DNA of 63,703 bases from DASZYT01 sp035545275 (GTDB lineage Bacteria > Patescibacteriota > Saccharimonadia > Saccharimonadales > UBA4665). Numbering within the stretch: position 1 is the first letter of the stretch; every line of letters begins with the position of its first letter. Positions 36,033 to 43,849 of the stretch are shown here, piece by piece. Both the position numbers and the translations under genes were made by a program. The stretch lies in the NCBI GenBank assembly GCA_035545275.1, contig DASZYT010000007.1, positions 1 to 63,703 of the forward strand. The letters are read 5' to 3'. The notes beneath the pieces are model-generated. The model searched no databases and was not told the DNA's origin. It was given only the letters and a program-made list of their open reading frames with translations.

Positions 36033-36602
36033 ATGGCATTTGAAGATTACAAAACCAAACAGTCCGTCGTGGTGGTGTACACCGGCGATGGCAAGGGCAA
36101 GACCAGCGCCAGCCTAGGCCTGCTGGTGCGCGCCCTCGGCAACCGCTGGAATGTGGCGTTTATACAGTTCATCAAGTACTGGGGCGTGGGCGAGCATGTG
36201 TTTATCCGCGACATCCAGCCACTGTTCAAAGACCAGCTGCACTTTTACAAGGGTGGCAAGGGTTTTTATGACGCCGGCGACCTGAGCCCCACGAGCGTGA
36301 CCGACGAGCAGCACAAACAGGCCGCACAGGAAACCTACGACGAAGCTTTCAAAGCTGCCACCAGCGGGAAGTATGACCTAGTCATCTGCGACGAGATAAA
36401 TAACGCCGTCCACGACGGTTTGGTCACCGAGAAACAGCTGAAGGATCTGATTACCAAGCGCGCAGAAAAAACCAGCCTGTGCCTGACAGGCCGCAATTTT
36501 CCAAAAGCATTACTCAAATATGTCGACATCGCCACCGACATGACCAAGCTAAAACATCACTTCGACGAAAAATTCCTTGCCAACAAAGGCATCGACTTCT
36601 AG
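36033..36602 (+). CDS. Corrinoid adenosyltransferase-like P-loop protein (CobA/BtuR family)
   Basis: 189 aa. Walker A TGDGKGKTSASLG near residues 15-27, a Walker B-like LVICDEINNAVHDG and the family motif LTGRNFPKALLKYVDIATDMTKLKHHFD (compare TGRxAPxxLIExADLVTEM). CobA/BtuR enzymes transfer adenosyl from ATP to cob(I)alamin. No cobalamin-dependent enzyme or cobalamin synthesis gene is in the window, so the role may be salvage of imported corrinoid or something else. Confidence 0.8.
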   Translation: MAFEDYKTKQSVVVVYTGDGKGKTSASLGLLVRALGNRWNVAFIQFIKYWGVGEHVFIRDIQPLFKDQLHFYKGGKGFYDAGDLSPTSVTDEQHKQAAQETYDEAFKAATSGKYDLVICDEINNAVHDGLVTEKQLKDLITKRAEKTSLCLTGRNFPKALLKYVDIATDMTKLKHHFDEKFLANKGIDF

Positions 36603-36627
36603 GAATAATCTTTTATAATTTGGGTCA

Positions 36628-37077
36628 ATGACCAAAATAACTCCTGAGATGAGGCAAAGGGCGGGTGATAACTGTGAGCATGTCGATGCACTGCTTTATT
36701 ATATTGCTGAGACCGCACTAAATTACACCCAGCTGCTGCAATTTAGTTTCCCCCGTTCAAGTAACCCAGCGTTACTTAGCCGCAAACAAATAGAGAGAAG
36801 TTTAAAAAACGGCCCACAAAAATATATCAACGACCGGCTTACAGAGTTAGGTGGTTTGCCAGTATTGCTAGCCAATGAAGGAGAAGAGACAAAACACCTG
36901 CAAATATTGAGCGCTCTGCACGGGTTTGACTTTATAAACGCCTCTCTCAACTGGGCAATCAAAGGTGCCCCAAGTGGCTTGGGGGTCGCAACCCGCATAG
37001 ACGCCTTGCTAGATATCAGCGAAGATGCGCATACCGTATACGGCAGCACGCCGGTACCGCCCTCACCAGCGGTGTAG
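36628..37077 (+). CDS. Hypothetical protein
   Basis: 149 aa, soluble, mostly helical, ending in a Pro-rich tail (PVPPSPAV). The segment NCEHVDALLYYIAETALNYTQLLQ has scattered Cys and His. No family is recognised. TATAAT at 36614-36619 lies 8 nt before the ATG, giving a probable leaderless mRNA and strong support for this start. It is convergent with the deaminase-like gene, whose stop is 5 nt away. Confidence 0.6.
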   Translation: MTKITPEMRQRAGDNCEHVDALLYYIAETALNYTQLLQFSFPRSSNPALLSRKQIERSLKNGPQKYINDRLTELGGLPVLLANEGEETKHLQILSALHGFDFINASLNWAIKGAPSGLGVATRIDALLDISEDAHTVYGSTPVPPSPAV

Positions 37078-37082
37078 TAACA

Positions 37083-37754
37083 CTAAAGGGTTGCGGCGTA
37101 CAAGACTTGCCGCATAAGATCTACGGGCGGCAACGTGCTTCGATCGGGCACACTCACTAGTTGGTTACCTGCCTCGTTAAATACCTCGGGGCTGAAATTA
37201 AAATGATTTAAATCAGTGCCAAGATCCGATGAACCCAATGCCATAGCCCCCACATATGCTTGCTTGAGCTCTCCGATAGAATGGACTTGATAGGAATGTT
37301 CGCCAAGCGCCGCCGTTATTATTGGAGTTTCATCTGGAACTTTTAATTTCCCCTCTTGCTGATAAAAATCAATGGTTTGCACACATACCGAGCACATCGG
37401 CAAAGTTTTGCTCACAAAGCCCACGACACTCTCTATAGTACGAGGATCACCGGGCCCTGCAACTGGCCAGCCTTCTACTTCAGTAAAGCGTTCAGAATCT
37501 CGGGCTAATGCCAACCCTTTTGCTTCAGCACAATGTTTAACTATCTCTAGCCCCGGGAACGGCTTATGGTTGGCCGTTACGTATAACGCACGATCATCGG
37601 TGATAGGATCACGGGCAAGCAGCGCTGCACCTACTCTAACTCTGTATGAATCACTAATCTCATTAGCTGCACGCCGCGCGGCCTCTAACATAAGAGGTGC
37701 AGTGATAAGCATGCTCTTTGCTTGCCTTGTTTCATACAACTCAGTTTGTGACAT
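37083..37754 (-). CDS. Cytidine/deoxycytidylate deaminase-fold protein
   Basis: 223 aa. The zinc site of the deaminase superfamily is visible: HCAEAKGLALARD (the [H/C]AE motif with the proton-shuttle Glu) and PMCSVCVQTI (PCxxC-like). The N-terminus SYRVRVGAALLARDP resembles cytidine deaminase (VGAAL). The protein is longer than the 130-aa tetrameric Cdd and has an extra C-terminal region (about 155-223) of unknown role. It probably deaminates a cytosine nucleoside or a related base. Confidence 0.75.
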   Translation of the reverse strand: MSQTELYETRQAKSMLITAPLMLEAARRAANEISDSYRVRVGAALLARDPITDDRALYVTANHKPFPGLEIVKHCAEAKGLALARDSERFTEVEGWPVAGPGDPRTIESVVGFVSKTLPMCSVCVQTIDFYQQEGKLKVPDETPIITAALGEHSYQVHSIGELKQAYVGAMALGSSDLGTDLNHFNFSPEVFNEAGNQLVSVPDRSTLPPVDLMRQVLYAATL

Positions 37755-37850
37755 ATATATACTATATCATAATTACTAGAAAGGTACAACTGTGCTGGTC
37801 AGCTGTTTTGGTACACATGAGAAGAGGTTTCTTTTGCTACAATAGGCTTC

Positions 37851-38357
37851 ATGAGTAAAGCCACACTATACCTGATGGTAGGCTATCCCGGCTCGGGCAA
37901 AACCACCACGGCAAAAATTATTCATGAGCTGACTGGCGCCGAACACGTCTGGGCCGACAAAGAGCGTCATGAGCGCTTTGGTGAGGTGTACCGCCAGGCA
38001 GACAGCGATGAGCTGTACCGTATCCTCAACGATCGCACCGCTCAGCTACTGCAAGCAGGCAAGAGCGTCGTGTTTGATACCAATTTTAACTACCGCAAAG
38101 ATCGTGACAGTTTGCGACAAATTGCCACAGAAGCCGGTGCTACACCTGTCGTGCTATGGTTACAAACCCCCAAAGAAACTGCGTTTCACCGTGCCGTTAC
38201 GCAAACTAATGGCCAGCGCATGTTTGTCAGCATGACCCACGACGATTTTGAGCGAGTGGCAAGCCACCTGGAAGCGCCCGGGGCCGACGAACACCCCATT
38301 GTCCTGGACGGCACCCACGTGACGGCAGAATACGTAAAGCAAAACCTTGGGCTGTAA
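37851..38357 (+). CDS. P-loop kinase of the AAA_33 / zeta-toxin-like group
   Basis: 168 aa. Walker A GYPGSGKTTTAKII (about 9-22), lid region LQTPKETAFHRAVTQTNGQRM and a hydrophobic strand VVFDTNFNYRKDRD. Such proteins phosphorylate nucleic-acid ends, nucleosides, sugars or antibiotics; the substrate is not determined. TACAAT at 37838-37843 lies 7 nt before the ATG (leaderless). The nuclease gene starts 2 nt after its stop, so a joint role in nucleic-acid processing is possible. Confidence 0.75.
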   Translation: MSKATLYLMVGYPGSGKTTTAKIIHELTGAEHVWADKERHERFGEVYRQADSDELYRILNDRTAQLLQAGKSVVFDTNFNYRKDRDSLRQIATEAGATPVVLWLQTPKETAFHRAVTQTNGQRMFVSMTHDDFERVASHLEAPGADEHPIVLDGTHVTAEYVKQNLGL

Positions 38358-38359
38358 CC

Positions 38360-38947
38360 ATGCGCATCCGTAGGCGCCATATTCCATGGCTGACGCTCGC
38401 GGTCGCTCTGTTGCTCTGGGCAGGGCAGCGCTATGGTTGGTTTAACGGCGCCAAACAAGCTGTCGAAACGAGCCAACCCGGCCTCTACAGCATCAACCAT
38501 TTCGTAGATGGCGATACCATTGCGGTAAACATGAACGGCCACGTCGAAACCATCCGTTTTATCGGCGTGGATACGCCCGAAACCCACAAGCCGAACACCC
38601 CTGTGCAGTGTTACGGTCCAACGGCTGCCGCCGAAACCAAAAAGCTCATCAGCGACGCGGGCAGTAAAGTGCGTTTGGCGTCCGACCCAGACAGCACCAA
38701 CCGCGACCGCTACGACCGCTTGTTGCGCTATATTTACTTACCCAACGGCACATTGGTAAACGAATATCTTGTCCAGAACGGCTACGGCTTTTACTATCCG
38801 TACTTTCCGTTTACCAAATCCGCCCAATTCCGTAAGGATGAGCAGGCGGCCATGGCCGCCAAAAAGGGCCTGTGGGGCCACTGCCATCCCACACCTACTG
38901 ACCAGGGCGGCTACAAAATGGACGAGCCCGTTACCCAGCAGTCATAA
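38360..38947 (+). CDS. Thermonuclease-family (SNase-like) secreted or anchored nuclease
   Basis: 195 aa with an N-terminal TM/signal anchor (about 8-24). The SNase fold has catalytic residues in FVDGDTIAVNMNGHVETIRFIGVDTPETHKP (Asp, Arg, Glu) and the second Arg in DRYDRLLRYIYLPNG. It cleaves DNA and RNA outside the cell. For a CPR organism that cannot make nucleotides de novo, such an enzyme would supply nucleotides from host debris (inference). It follows the P-loop kinase by 2 nt. Confidence 0.9.
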   Translation: MRIRRRHIPWLTLAVALLLWAGQRYGWFNGAKQAVETSQPGLYSINHFVDGDTIAVNMNGHVETIRFIGVDTPETHKPNTPVQCYGPTAAAETKKLISDAGSKVRLASDPDSTNRDRYDRLLRYIYLPNGTLVNEYLVQNGYGFYYPYFPFTKSAQFRKDEQAAMAAKKGLWGHCHPTPTDQGGYKMDEPVTQQS

Positions 38948-38997
38948 TACCGCTCCGCTTCAGAGTACTACCAGGGAAATTTGGTACTATAGTAAGC

Positions 38998-39786
38998 ATG
39001 GCTCATTATCCGTACTACTACTTGGCGTACAGTCTGCTGTTTCTCGTTACCCTGACATTTATACTGCTCAAGCGCAAAGATTTGCGACGGCCGGCACTTT
39101 ATCTGGCAGCCCTAGGAGCTGTGCTGAATCCTTTGAGCGAGCTGCTATACTACCGCGACTACTGGCAGCCGGACAATTTGCTAGGACGAGGCAGGGTATC
39201 AATCGAGGATGTTATCTTTGGCGCCAGCATGTATGCGCTCGCCGTGGTTATCTACCCCTTTTTGACAGGCAAACGGCTCCCAAAAGCGAAGCCAGCACTG
39301 CAGCAGACCCAGCTTTTGCACGCTGGCGGCTACATTGTCGCGGTAGCGGGCTTAACGGTAGGGGGCAATCTGTGGCTCGGCATCAACTCGGTCATCGCCA
39401 CAGGGGCAGCCTGTATGCTCGTGACGGTGGCGACATGGGTAAAACGGCGCGACGTGATGGTACCCAGCTTGATAACCGGAGTTGTGAGCATCGTGGTGGT
39501 AACGGCCGGCTACGTGCTGGGGCTTGACGTAATCGCGCCACACCTGCTGCAATCATGGTGGCTTTTGCAAGGCACACCGCTCGGCATAACGTTTCTGGGA
39601 AATGTTCCCCTCACAGAATTACTGTGGTTCTTTGGCGTCAGTAACTTCTTTGCCAGCACCTACATGAGCGTGACTGCCCAGCACTATGTGGCCGGCAGAC
39701 GACCGCTACTGTGGCGGTTGCACTTGCCGCGCTCTACGCCCCAACCAATCAACAGCTACATATATCGGGAACAGGGCATAGATTAG
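38998..39786 (+). CDS. Lycopene-cyclase-domain-like integral membrane protein
   Basis: 262 aa, about seven TMs. Two motifs recall carotenoid cyclases of the CrtYc/CrtYd type: YYRDYWQPDN...GRVSIEDVIFGASMYALAVVIY and FLGNVPLTELLWFFGVSNFFAST. The family is built of two similar three-TM repeats, which fits. No other carotenoid gene is in the window, so the substrate might be imported or the protein repurposed. TACTAT lies 7 nt before the ATG. Its last 81 nt overlap the 3' end of the convergent GT2 gene. Confidence 0.5.
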   Translation: MAHYPYYYLAYSLLFLVTLTFILLKRKDLRRPALYLAALGAVLNPLSELLYYRDYWQPDNLLGRGRVSIEDVIFGASMYALAVVIYPFLTGKRLPKAKPALQQTQLLHAGGYIVAVAGLTVGGNLWLGINSVIATGAACMLVTVATWVKRRDVMVPSLITGVVSIVVVTAGYVLGLDVIAPHLLQSWWLLQGTPLGITFLGNVPLTELLWFFGVSNFFASTYMSVTAQHYVAGRRPLLWRLHLPRSTPQPINSYIYREQGID

Positions 39787-40512
39787 CCCTACACCCGTCA
39801 CTTCGGCGAGTACCCAGCCTGCAAACCCGTGCACCCTCAACGTACGCGGCCACATCTGTAAATAGCGCCACAGCGCGCGCCCACGCAAATGCAGCGAGCG
39901 CATGGCCGCAGGCACCACCATATGCCTGTCAAAATATGTTTTATAGCCCGCCTGATGTAAATGTATGGCAAGGTCAAGGTCCTCGTGGATATCCGGGCGC
40001 AGGCATAGGTTGGCAACAACTTCCTGCCATTGGGTGCGCAGCAGCGCCATGTTTGACCCAAACAAGGTGTTGGTTCCCACTACTATCCGGTTAATGCCAA
40101 ACCCAATCGGGCGCATTAAAAAACTCGTTAGCCATGGCAGCGGTAAGTTGTAAAACCGGCACGGCCCCACCCATGCATATCGGCGATGCGCCTCTGCGCT
40201 ATAAAACCGCACGAGGTGCGCCACCCAATCAGGAGGCAACAGGGTGTCGGCGTCAATCCGCCCGATAATATCACTGCGTGCCGCCTCAAAACCTGCATTT
40301 CGAGCATACAAAACGCCTTGCCGAGACTCCTGTACTACTTTTACAAAGGGGAACTGCCTGGCAATTTTTACCGTCTGGTCGGTGGAGTTATTGTCTACCA
40401 CGATAACTTCATCGGGCATGGTAGTCTGTGCCGCAATGGCCTGCAAGCACCGTTCGAGATGCATCTCTTCGTTATATGCCGGAATTACGATCGATAGTGT
40501 CAGCTGCTTCAT
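39706..40512 (-). CDS. Family 2 glycosyltransferase
   Basis: 268 aa. GT-A domain: SIVIPAYNEEMHLERCLQAI at the N-terminus, VDNNSTDQT, then GRIDADTLLPPDW with the DxD metal site near residue 92-94, and a later EDLDLAIHLHQAGYKTYFD acceptor/catalytic block. A C-terminal hydrophobic helix (about 225-250) could tether it to the membrane. It probably adds sugars to a lipid carrier or surface glycan. It is divergent from the anchored glycosidase with only 17 nt between start codons. Confidence 0.9.
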   Translation of the reverse strand: MKQLTLSIVIPAYNEEMHLERCLQAIAAQTTMPDEVIVVDNNSTDQTVKIARQFPFVKVVQESRQGVLYARNAGFEAARSDIIGRIDADTLLPPDWVAHLVRFYSAEAHRRYAWVGPCRFYNLPLPWLTSFLMRPIGFGINRIVVGTNTLFGSNMALLRTQWQEVVANLCLRPDIHEDLDLAIHLHQAGYKTYFDRHMVVPAAMRSLHLRGRALWRYLQMWPRTLRVHGFAGWVLAEVTGVGLIYALFPIYVAVDWLGRRARQVQPPQ

Positions 40513-40529
40513 GCTACTCTTAATATTGT

Positions 40530-41645
40530 ATGACTGAACGCATCTCGCTGTATACCCGCCAGGCGCGACAGTGGCTCAAAATCCAGTGGCCCCGGCTGTG
40601 GAAATACCTGGTGCAGCCATGGTGGCACCGGGTTATTACGGTACTCATACTTATCGTTTTCATTTTTATGGGCATGATGTACGGCATTGGCGAATGGTAT
40701 GTGTTCAGCCAACGCAATAAGCCACTCACGCTGGGCGTTACCTTTATCCCTGATTACGCCTCGTATCTGGGCGTCGATCCGCAGCAGACTATGGATGCTC
40801 TCATCCACGACCTTGGCGTGGAGCGCTTTCGGCTGGTGAGTTATTGGAGCGATATTGAGCCGCAGCAGGGAACGTACAACTTCAGTCAGCTCGACTGGGA
40901 ATTTCAAAAGGCCGATGCGGCCCATGCTCAGGTCACATTAGCCATCGGTTTGCGCCAGCCGCGCTGGCCCGAATGCCACGCGCCGTCGTGGGCCAATACC
41001 GCGCAGCCCGAAAGTCAGTGGTACCCGGCGCTCAAAAACTACATGGCTGCAGTCATCAACCGCTACAAAGACAATCCAGCGCTGCAAAGTTACCAGCTTG
41101 AAAACGAATATCTGAACAGCTTCGGCAACTGCCACAACTATGACCGCAGCCGGTTGGTAAGTGAGTTCAACATGGTCAAAAAACTCGACCCCGCACACCC
41201 CGTCATCATTTCACGCAGCAACAATTACGGCGGCTTCCAACTGGGCCAGCCGCGGCCGGATGAGTTTGGCGTGTCAATTTATCGTCGCGTGTGGAAGCCG
41301 CTGTTCGGCGGTACCTACATCGAGTACCCATTCCCATCGTGGTACTACGCCTTTTTGGCCGGTGAGCAAAAGATCATCACCGGCAAAGATTCCATCATCC
41401 ACGAGCTACAGGCCGAACCGTGGGTGCCCGACGGTAAAGACATCCGGCACATCAGCTTGGCCGAGCAGAACAAGTCGTTCAACGCTCAGCGCTTCAAGGG
41501 AGTCATCCAGTTTGCCAAAAATACCGGCATGAAGACAATCGATCTGTGGGGCGCGGAGTATTGGTACTATCGCTGGCAGGTCGAAGGCGACAAAAGTGTC
41601 TGGAACGTCGCCAAAGCCATATTTCAAAGTAATGTACAGCACTGA
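40530..41645 (+). CDS. Membrane-anchored clan GH-A-like glycoside hydrolase
   Basis: 371 aa. A cytoplasmic basic/aromatic N-terminus and one TM (about 33-55) anchor an outside TIM barrel: GVTFIPDYASYLGVDPQQTMDALIHDLGVERFRL, WSDIEPQQGTYNFSQLDW. The acid/base is probably Glu193 in QLENEYLN. The nucleophile is Glu292 or Glu296 in IIHELQAEPW. The layout follows GH5/GH42-like enzymes; the exact sugar is unknown. It may trim host or own surface glycans. Confidence 0.8.
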   Translation: MTERISLYTRQARQWLKIQWPRLWKYLVQPWWHRVITVLILIVFIFMGMMYGIGEWYVFSQRNKPLTLGVTFIPDYASYLGVDPQQTMDALIHDLGVERFRLVSYWSDIEPQQGTYNFSQLDWEFQKADAAHAQVTLAIGLRQPRWPECHAPSWANTAQPESQWYPALKNYMAAVINRYKDNPALQSYQLENEYLNSFGNCHNYDRSRLVSEFNMVKKLDPAHPVIISRSNNYGGFQLGQPRPDEFGVSIYRRVWKPLFGGTYIEYPFPSWYYAFLAGEQKIITGKDSIIHELQAEPWVPDGKDIRHISLAEQNKSFNAQRFKGVIQFAKNTGMKTIDLWGAEYWYYRWQVEGDKSVWNVAKAIFQSNVQH

Positions 41646-41690
41646 TACGGATTGGCAACAGCTATAGAGTAAGGCATACTTAATAGCATT

Positions 41691-42155
41691 ATGAAAAAGC
41701 AGAAGCACAGTTCGCCGAAAGCTATCGTGAACCGCCGAGCTCGTTTTGATTACGAGCTGGGTGATTCTTTGGTGGTGGGCATTGCGCTTTCCGGTGCCGA
41801 GACCAAAGCCTTGCGAATGGGACACGGCCAGTTGCGCGGCGCCTATGTGACCGTCAAAGACAACGAGTTGCTGCTCATCAACGCCATCGTATCCGGCACT
41901 TCTGGCATACCCATTTCAGAAGCAGACCAAACCCGTGCCCGCAAGCTGCTGGCCAAGCGCCGCGAAATTGCGGCGCTCATTGAGGCCAAGCAGCAGGGTC
42001 GCACCATCGTGCCGCTCGAGCTTCTGACTCACGGTCGCTTTATCAAGCTTCGTATTGCGATAGGTAAAGGCAAAAGGCAATACGATAAAAGACAGACGCT
42101 CAAGAAGCGGGACGAGTCGCGACAGATTAATCGTGCACTAAAGTCCGGTCGCTAG
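41691..42155 (+). CDS. smpB: SsrA-binding protein SmpB
   Basis: 154 aa. NRRARFDYELGDSLVVGIALSGAETKALR, GQLRGAYV and the basic C-terminal tail GKGKRQYDKRQTLKKRDESRQINRALK match SmpB, including the tail that enters the decoding centre. It partners tmRNA to rescue stalled ribosomes. No tmRNA gene is seen in the window. Its stop overlaps the convergent surface-protein gene by 4 nt. Confidence 0.93.
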   Translation: MKKQKHSSPKAIVNRRARFDYELGDSLVVGIALSGAETKALRMGHGQLRGAYVTVKDNELLLINAIVSGTSGIPISEADQTRARKLLAKRREIAALIEAKQQGRTIVPLELLTHGRFIKLRIAIGKGKRQYDKRQTLKKRDESRQINRALKSGR

Positions 42156-42784
42156 TTCTTTATAGACAGGTTCACGTTTGAGTCGTTGGTGTTGGTAGCA
42201 TCACCGGTCGTGGCGCTGCCGCCAGTGGTGTTCTGCGAACTCTGTGCGTCACCGCTGCTGGCGTGCTGGTCGTTGTGGCTGATTAGCGTTATGTCGTTGT
42301 CGTTGGTGGTCGTGACGGTAGTCTTGTTGCTGATATCAATGGTGTTAGTGGAGTCAGGACCAGTGTTGCTGTTGGTGGCCGTAGCCACCAGGCTGCCGGT
42401 TACTATCTTCTTTATGAAAGTGGTTGAAGACGGTGATGACGGAATGCCACTACCACGGCCACCACCGGTCGGTACTGATGCCGTCTGTACAGAGGCGCCC
42501 AACACGTGGCCTGATGGAGCTTGAGGTGTGCCACATACGGTCGCGATGTCCGCCGGCGTGAGCGTGCTGGTATCTATGCTGGCATTTTGCATTTGCACCA
42601 ACCGGCTATTCAGGCTGGCCAACTGGCCCGACAGTTCCGTGTGCACCGAGCTGCTGACCACCCCGGCAGTTACCGGCACCATCATCGCTGCTCCGGCCAG
42701 GGCGGCAAACAAAGCAGTAAACGGGTTGCTTTTCCATTTCAGTAGAGTCTTTTTCTGTTTGCGAGAAGCTTGCGGTCGTGTCAT
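42152..42784 (-). CDS. Anchored Ser/Thr/Asn-rich surface protein, unknown
   Basis: About 210 aa from ATG 42784, chosen because AAGGAGG lies just before it; the longer frame to 42853 is not supported. A basic start (TRPQASRKQKKTLLKW) leads to one TM (about 22-45). A coiled-coil-like segment follows (VHTELSGQLASLNSRLVQMQ), then a low-complexity region full of Asn, Thr, Ser and Asp (about 130-210). It resembles adhesin or stalk proteins in composition only. Confidence 0.6.
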   Translation of the reverse strand: MTRPQASRKQKKTLLKWKSNPFTALFAALAGAAMMVPVTAGVVSSSVHTELSGQLASLNSRLVQMQNASIDTSTLTPADIATVCGTPQAPSGHVLGASVQTASVPTGGGRGSGIPSSPSSTTFIKKIVTGSLVATATNSNTGPDSTNTIDISNKTTVTTTNDNDITLISHNDQHASSGDAQSSQNTTGGSATTGDATNTNDSNVNLSIKN

Positions 42785-43090
42785 GGCGCGCCTCCTTATC
42801 TCACTTATGTTGCTAATAGGGGGAAGTCTCTCAAAAGTGCTTACCCTGTACATGACTGTAGCGCTATGTCACACTTCGGCAATAAAAATTCTTACCGTTC
42901 GGCTCGGCTGTTGCCTCTCGAGAGAAGTTTCGCTATAATGCACGAAGTTCCGCTTCTCGGTAAGAGAATCTCTGTTCTTCACAATTTAGGAAGAGCAGCG
43001 TCGGTTCTGCCCACAAAGGCAAAAGCCGGATTCACTCCGGCAGACGCGACGAGAAACCCCTTTACGGGTGTCTCGTTAGCGGAGCGCTGT
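42785..43090 (+). other. 306-nt spacer with the structured leader of tRNA-Asn
   Basis: No protein gene is supported. It contains the tRNA promoter (42911-42939). Between the expected RNA start (about 42946) and the tRNA lies a 145-nt leader that folds into several stems: GCCGGA...TCCGGC near 43027-43043 and ACGAGAAACCC...GGGTGTCTCGT near 43051-43077. The leader may be processed by RNases, or hide a small RNA. Confidence 0.45.
42911..42939 (+). promoter_or_regulatory. Promoter upstream of tRNA-Asn
   Basis: TTGCCT (42911-42916), exactly 17 nt, then TATAAT (42934-42939). This is one of the best consensus promoters in the window. The tRNA begins about 145 nt after the predicted start. Confidence 0.7.
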
Positions 43091-43165
43091 TCCGGAGTAG
43101 CTCAATGGTAGAGCATCTCGCTGTTAACGAGAGGGTTGCCGGTTCGAGCCCGGCCTCCGGAGCCA
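43091..43165 (+). tRNA. tRNA-Asn (GUU) with encoded CCA
   Basis: Acceptor stem TCCGGAG/CTCCGGA, D arm AGCTCAATGGTAGAGC, anticodon stem-loop TCTCG-CTGTTAA-CGAGA with anticodon GTT, T arm GCCGG-TTCGAGC-CCGGC, discriminator G and an encoded CCA. Length is 72 nt plus CCA. Confidence 0.95.
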
Positions 43166-43203
43166 AGCAAAAATGGTCCTCGTTTTGAGGGCCATTTTTG
43201 CTT
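43165..43203. terminator. Strong intrinsic terminator after tRNA-Asn
   Basis: A 17-bp stem (43165-43181 with 43187-43203, one G-U pair) with loop GTTTT, followed by TTTT. The stem includes A5/T5 tracts, so it could also stop transcription from the opposite side. Confidence 0.85.
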
Positions 43204-43246
43204 TTCTGATACCGTTCCAAGCCGGCAACCAGCGAACAAAGTGAGC

Positions 43247-43336
43247 AGGGTTGCCGGTTCGGTCAGCAAGCTTGCCCGCAGAAACATTGTTTCGAGGACA
43301 AGTGCAGCCGTGCGATAGCCCGGCCTCCGGAGCCAA
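43247..43336 (+). repeat. Broken second copy of the tRNA-Asn 3' end
   Basis: The 35-nt tRNA segment 43132-43166 recurs downstream in two exact pieces: 15 nt at 43247-43261 and 20 nt at 43317-43336. They are separated by a 55-nt insert placed inside the T-loop (TTCG^AGC). The copy includes the T arm, acceptor strand and CCA. This is what a tRNA-targeting integrase leaves as an attachment site, later disrupted; an aborted tRNA duplication is the alternative. Confidence 0.6.
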
Positions 43337-43394
43337 AGGTTTGTTGCACTAGTATATATTCTCGGGAAGCCGCCGGTCCGAAAGTCTCCGAAAA

Positions 43395-43736
43395 TCAGCC
43401 TAAATAATTTTTAAGGACGATCGCGTCGTTGTGCGTTTCATCTTTGGCGCCAAATACAAGCGTAGCCGCGCCGCTCGCCAGCTCTTGGCGCAGCAGCGCG
43501 ACGGTTTCTTTGTTGGCATCAAGCTCGGCGGCATACCGTTTTTGAAACTCGTCCCACTTGGCCGGGTCATGGCCGAACCATGTGCGCAGTTCAGCGCTCG
43601 GCGCAATGTCTTTGAGCCAGATATCGATTTTGGCTTTCTCTTTGGTAAGGCCACGCGGCCACAGCCGGTCGACCAAAATGCGCTTGCCGTCAGCGGCAAC
43701 CGGCGCCTCATACACTCGTTTGATTTGAACGTTCAT
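43395..43736 (-). CDS. DUF488 family protein
   Basis: 113-114 aa. Family pattern: VYEAPVAADGKRILVDRLWPRGLTKEKAKIDIW...LRTWFGHDPAKWDEFQKRYAAEL and a C-terminal LVFGAKDETHNDAIVLKNYL. The second ATG (43736) sits 5 nt after AGGAGG and is preferred over the first (43739). Function is unknown across the family. Confidence 0.88.
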   Translation of the reverse strand: MNVQIKRVYEAPVAADGKRILVDRLWPRGLTKEKAKIDIWLKDIAPSAELRTWFGHDPAKWDEFQKRYAAELDANKETVALLRQELASGAATLVFGAKDETHNDAIVLKNYLG

Positions 43737-43849
43737 CATACCCTCCTGACTAGAAGCGAAAGCTCTACGATGACGGTATCATATTTCTTCTGCTTAGTGT
43801 AATGTCGTTCTGTTTTACTCGCCCAATTTAATTGGACGCATAACACTTA

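Noticed and set aside
42938..43111. 57-aa frame upstream of and into tRNA-Asn
   Set aside because: Its ATG lies within the -10 box of the tRNA promoter and its end is inside the tRNA; no SD.
43102..43336. Minus-strand frames across tRNA-Asn
   Set aside because: Translations of tRNA antisense and its repeat, a classic artefact.
43132..43336. CRISPR-like repeat array
   Set aside because: Only two copies, one of them split, and they match the tRNA; no cas genes.
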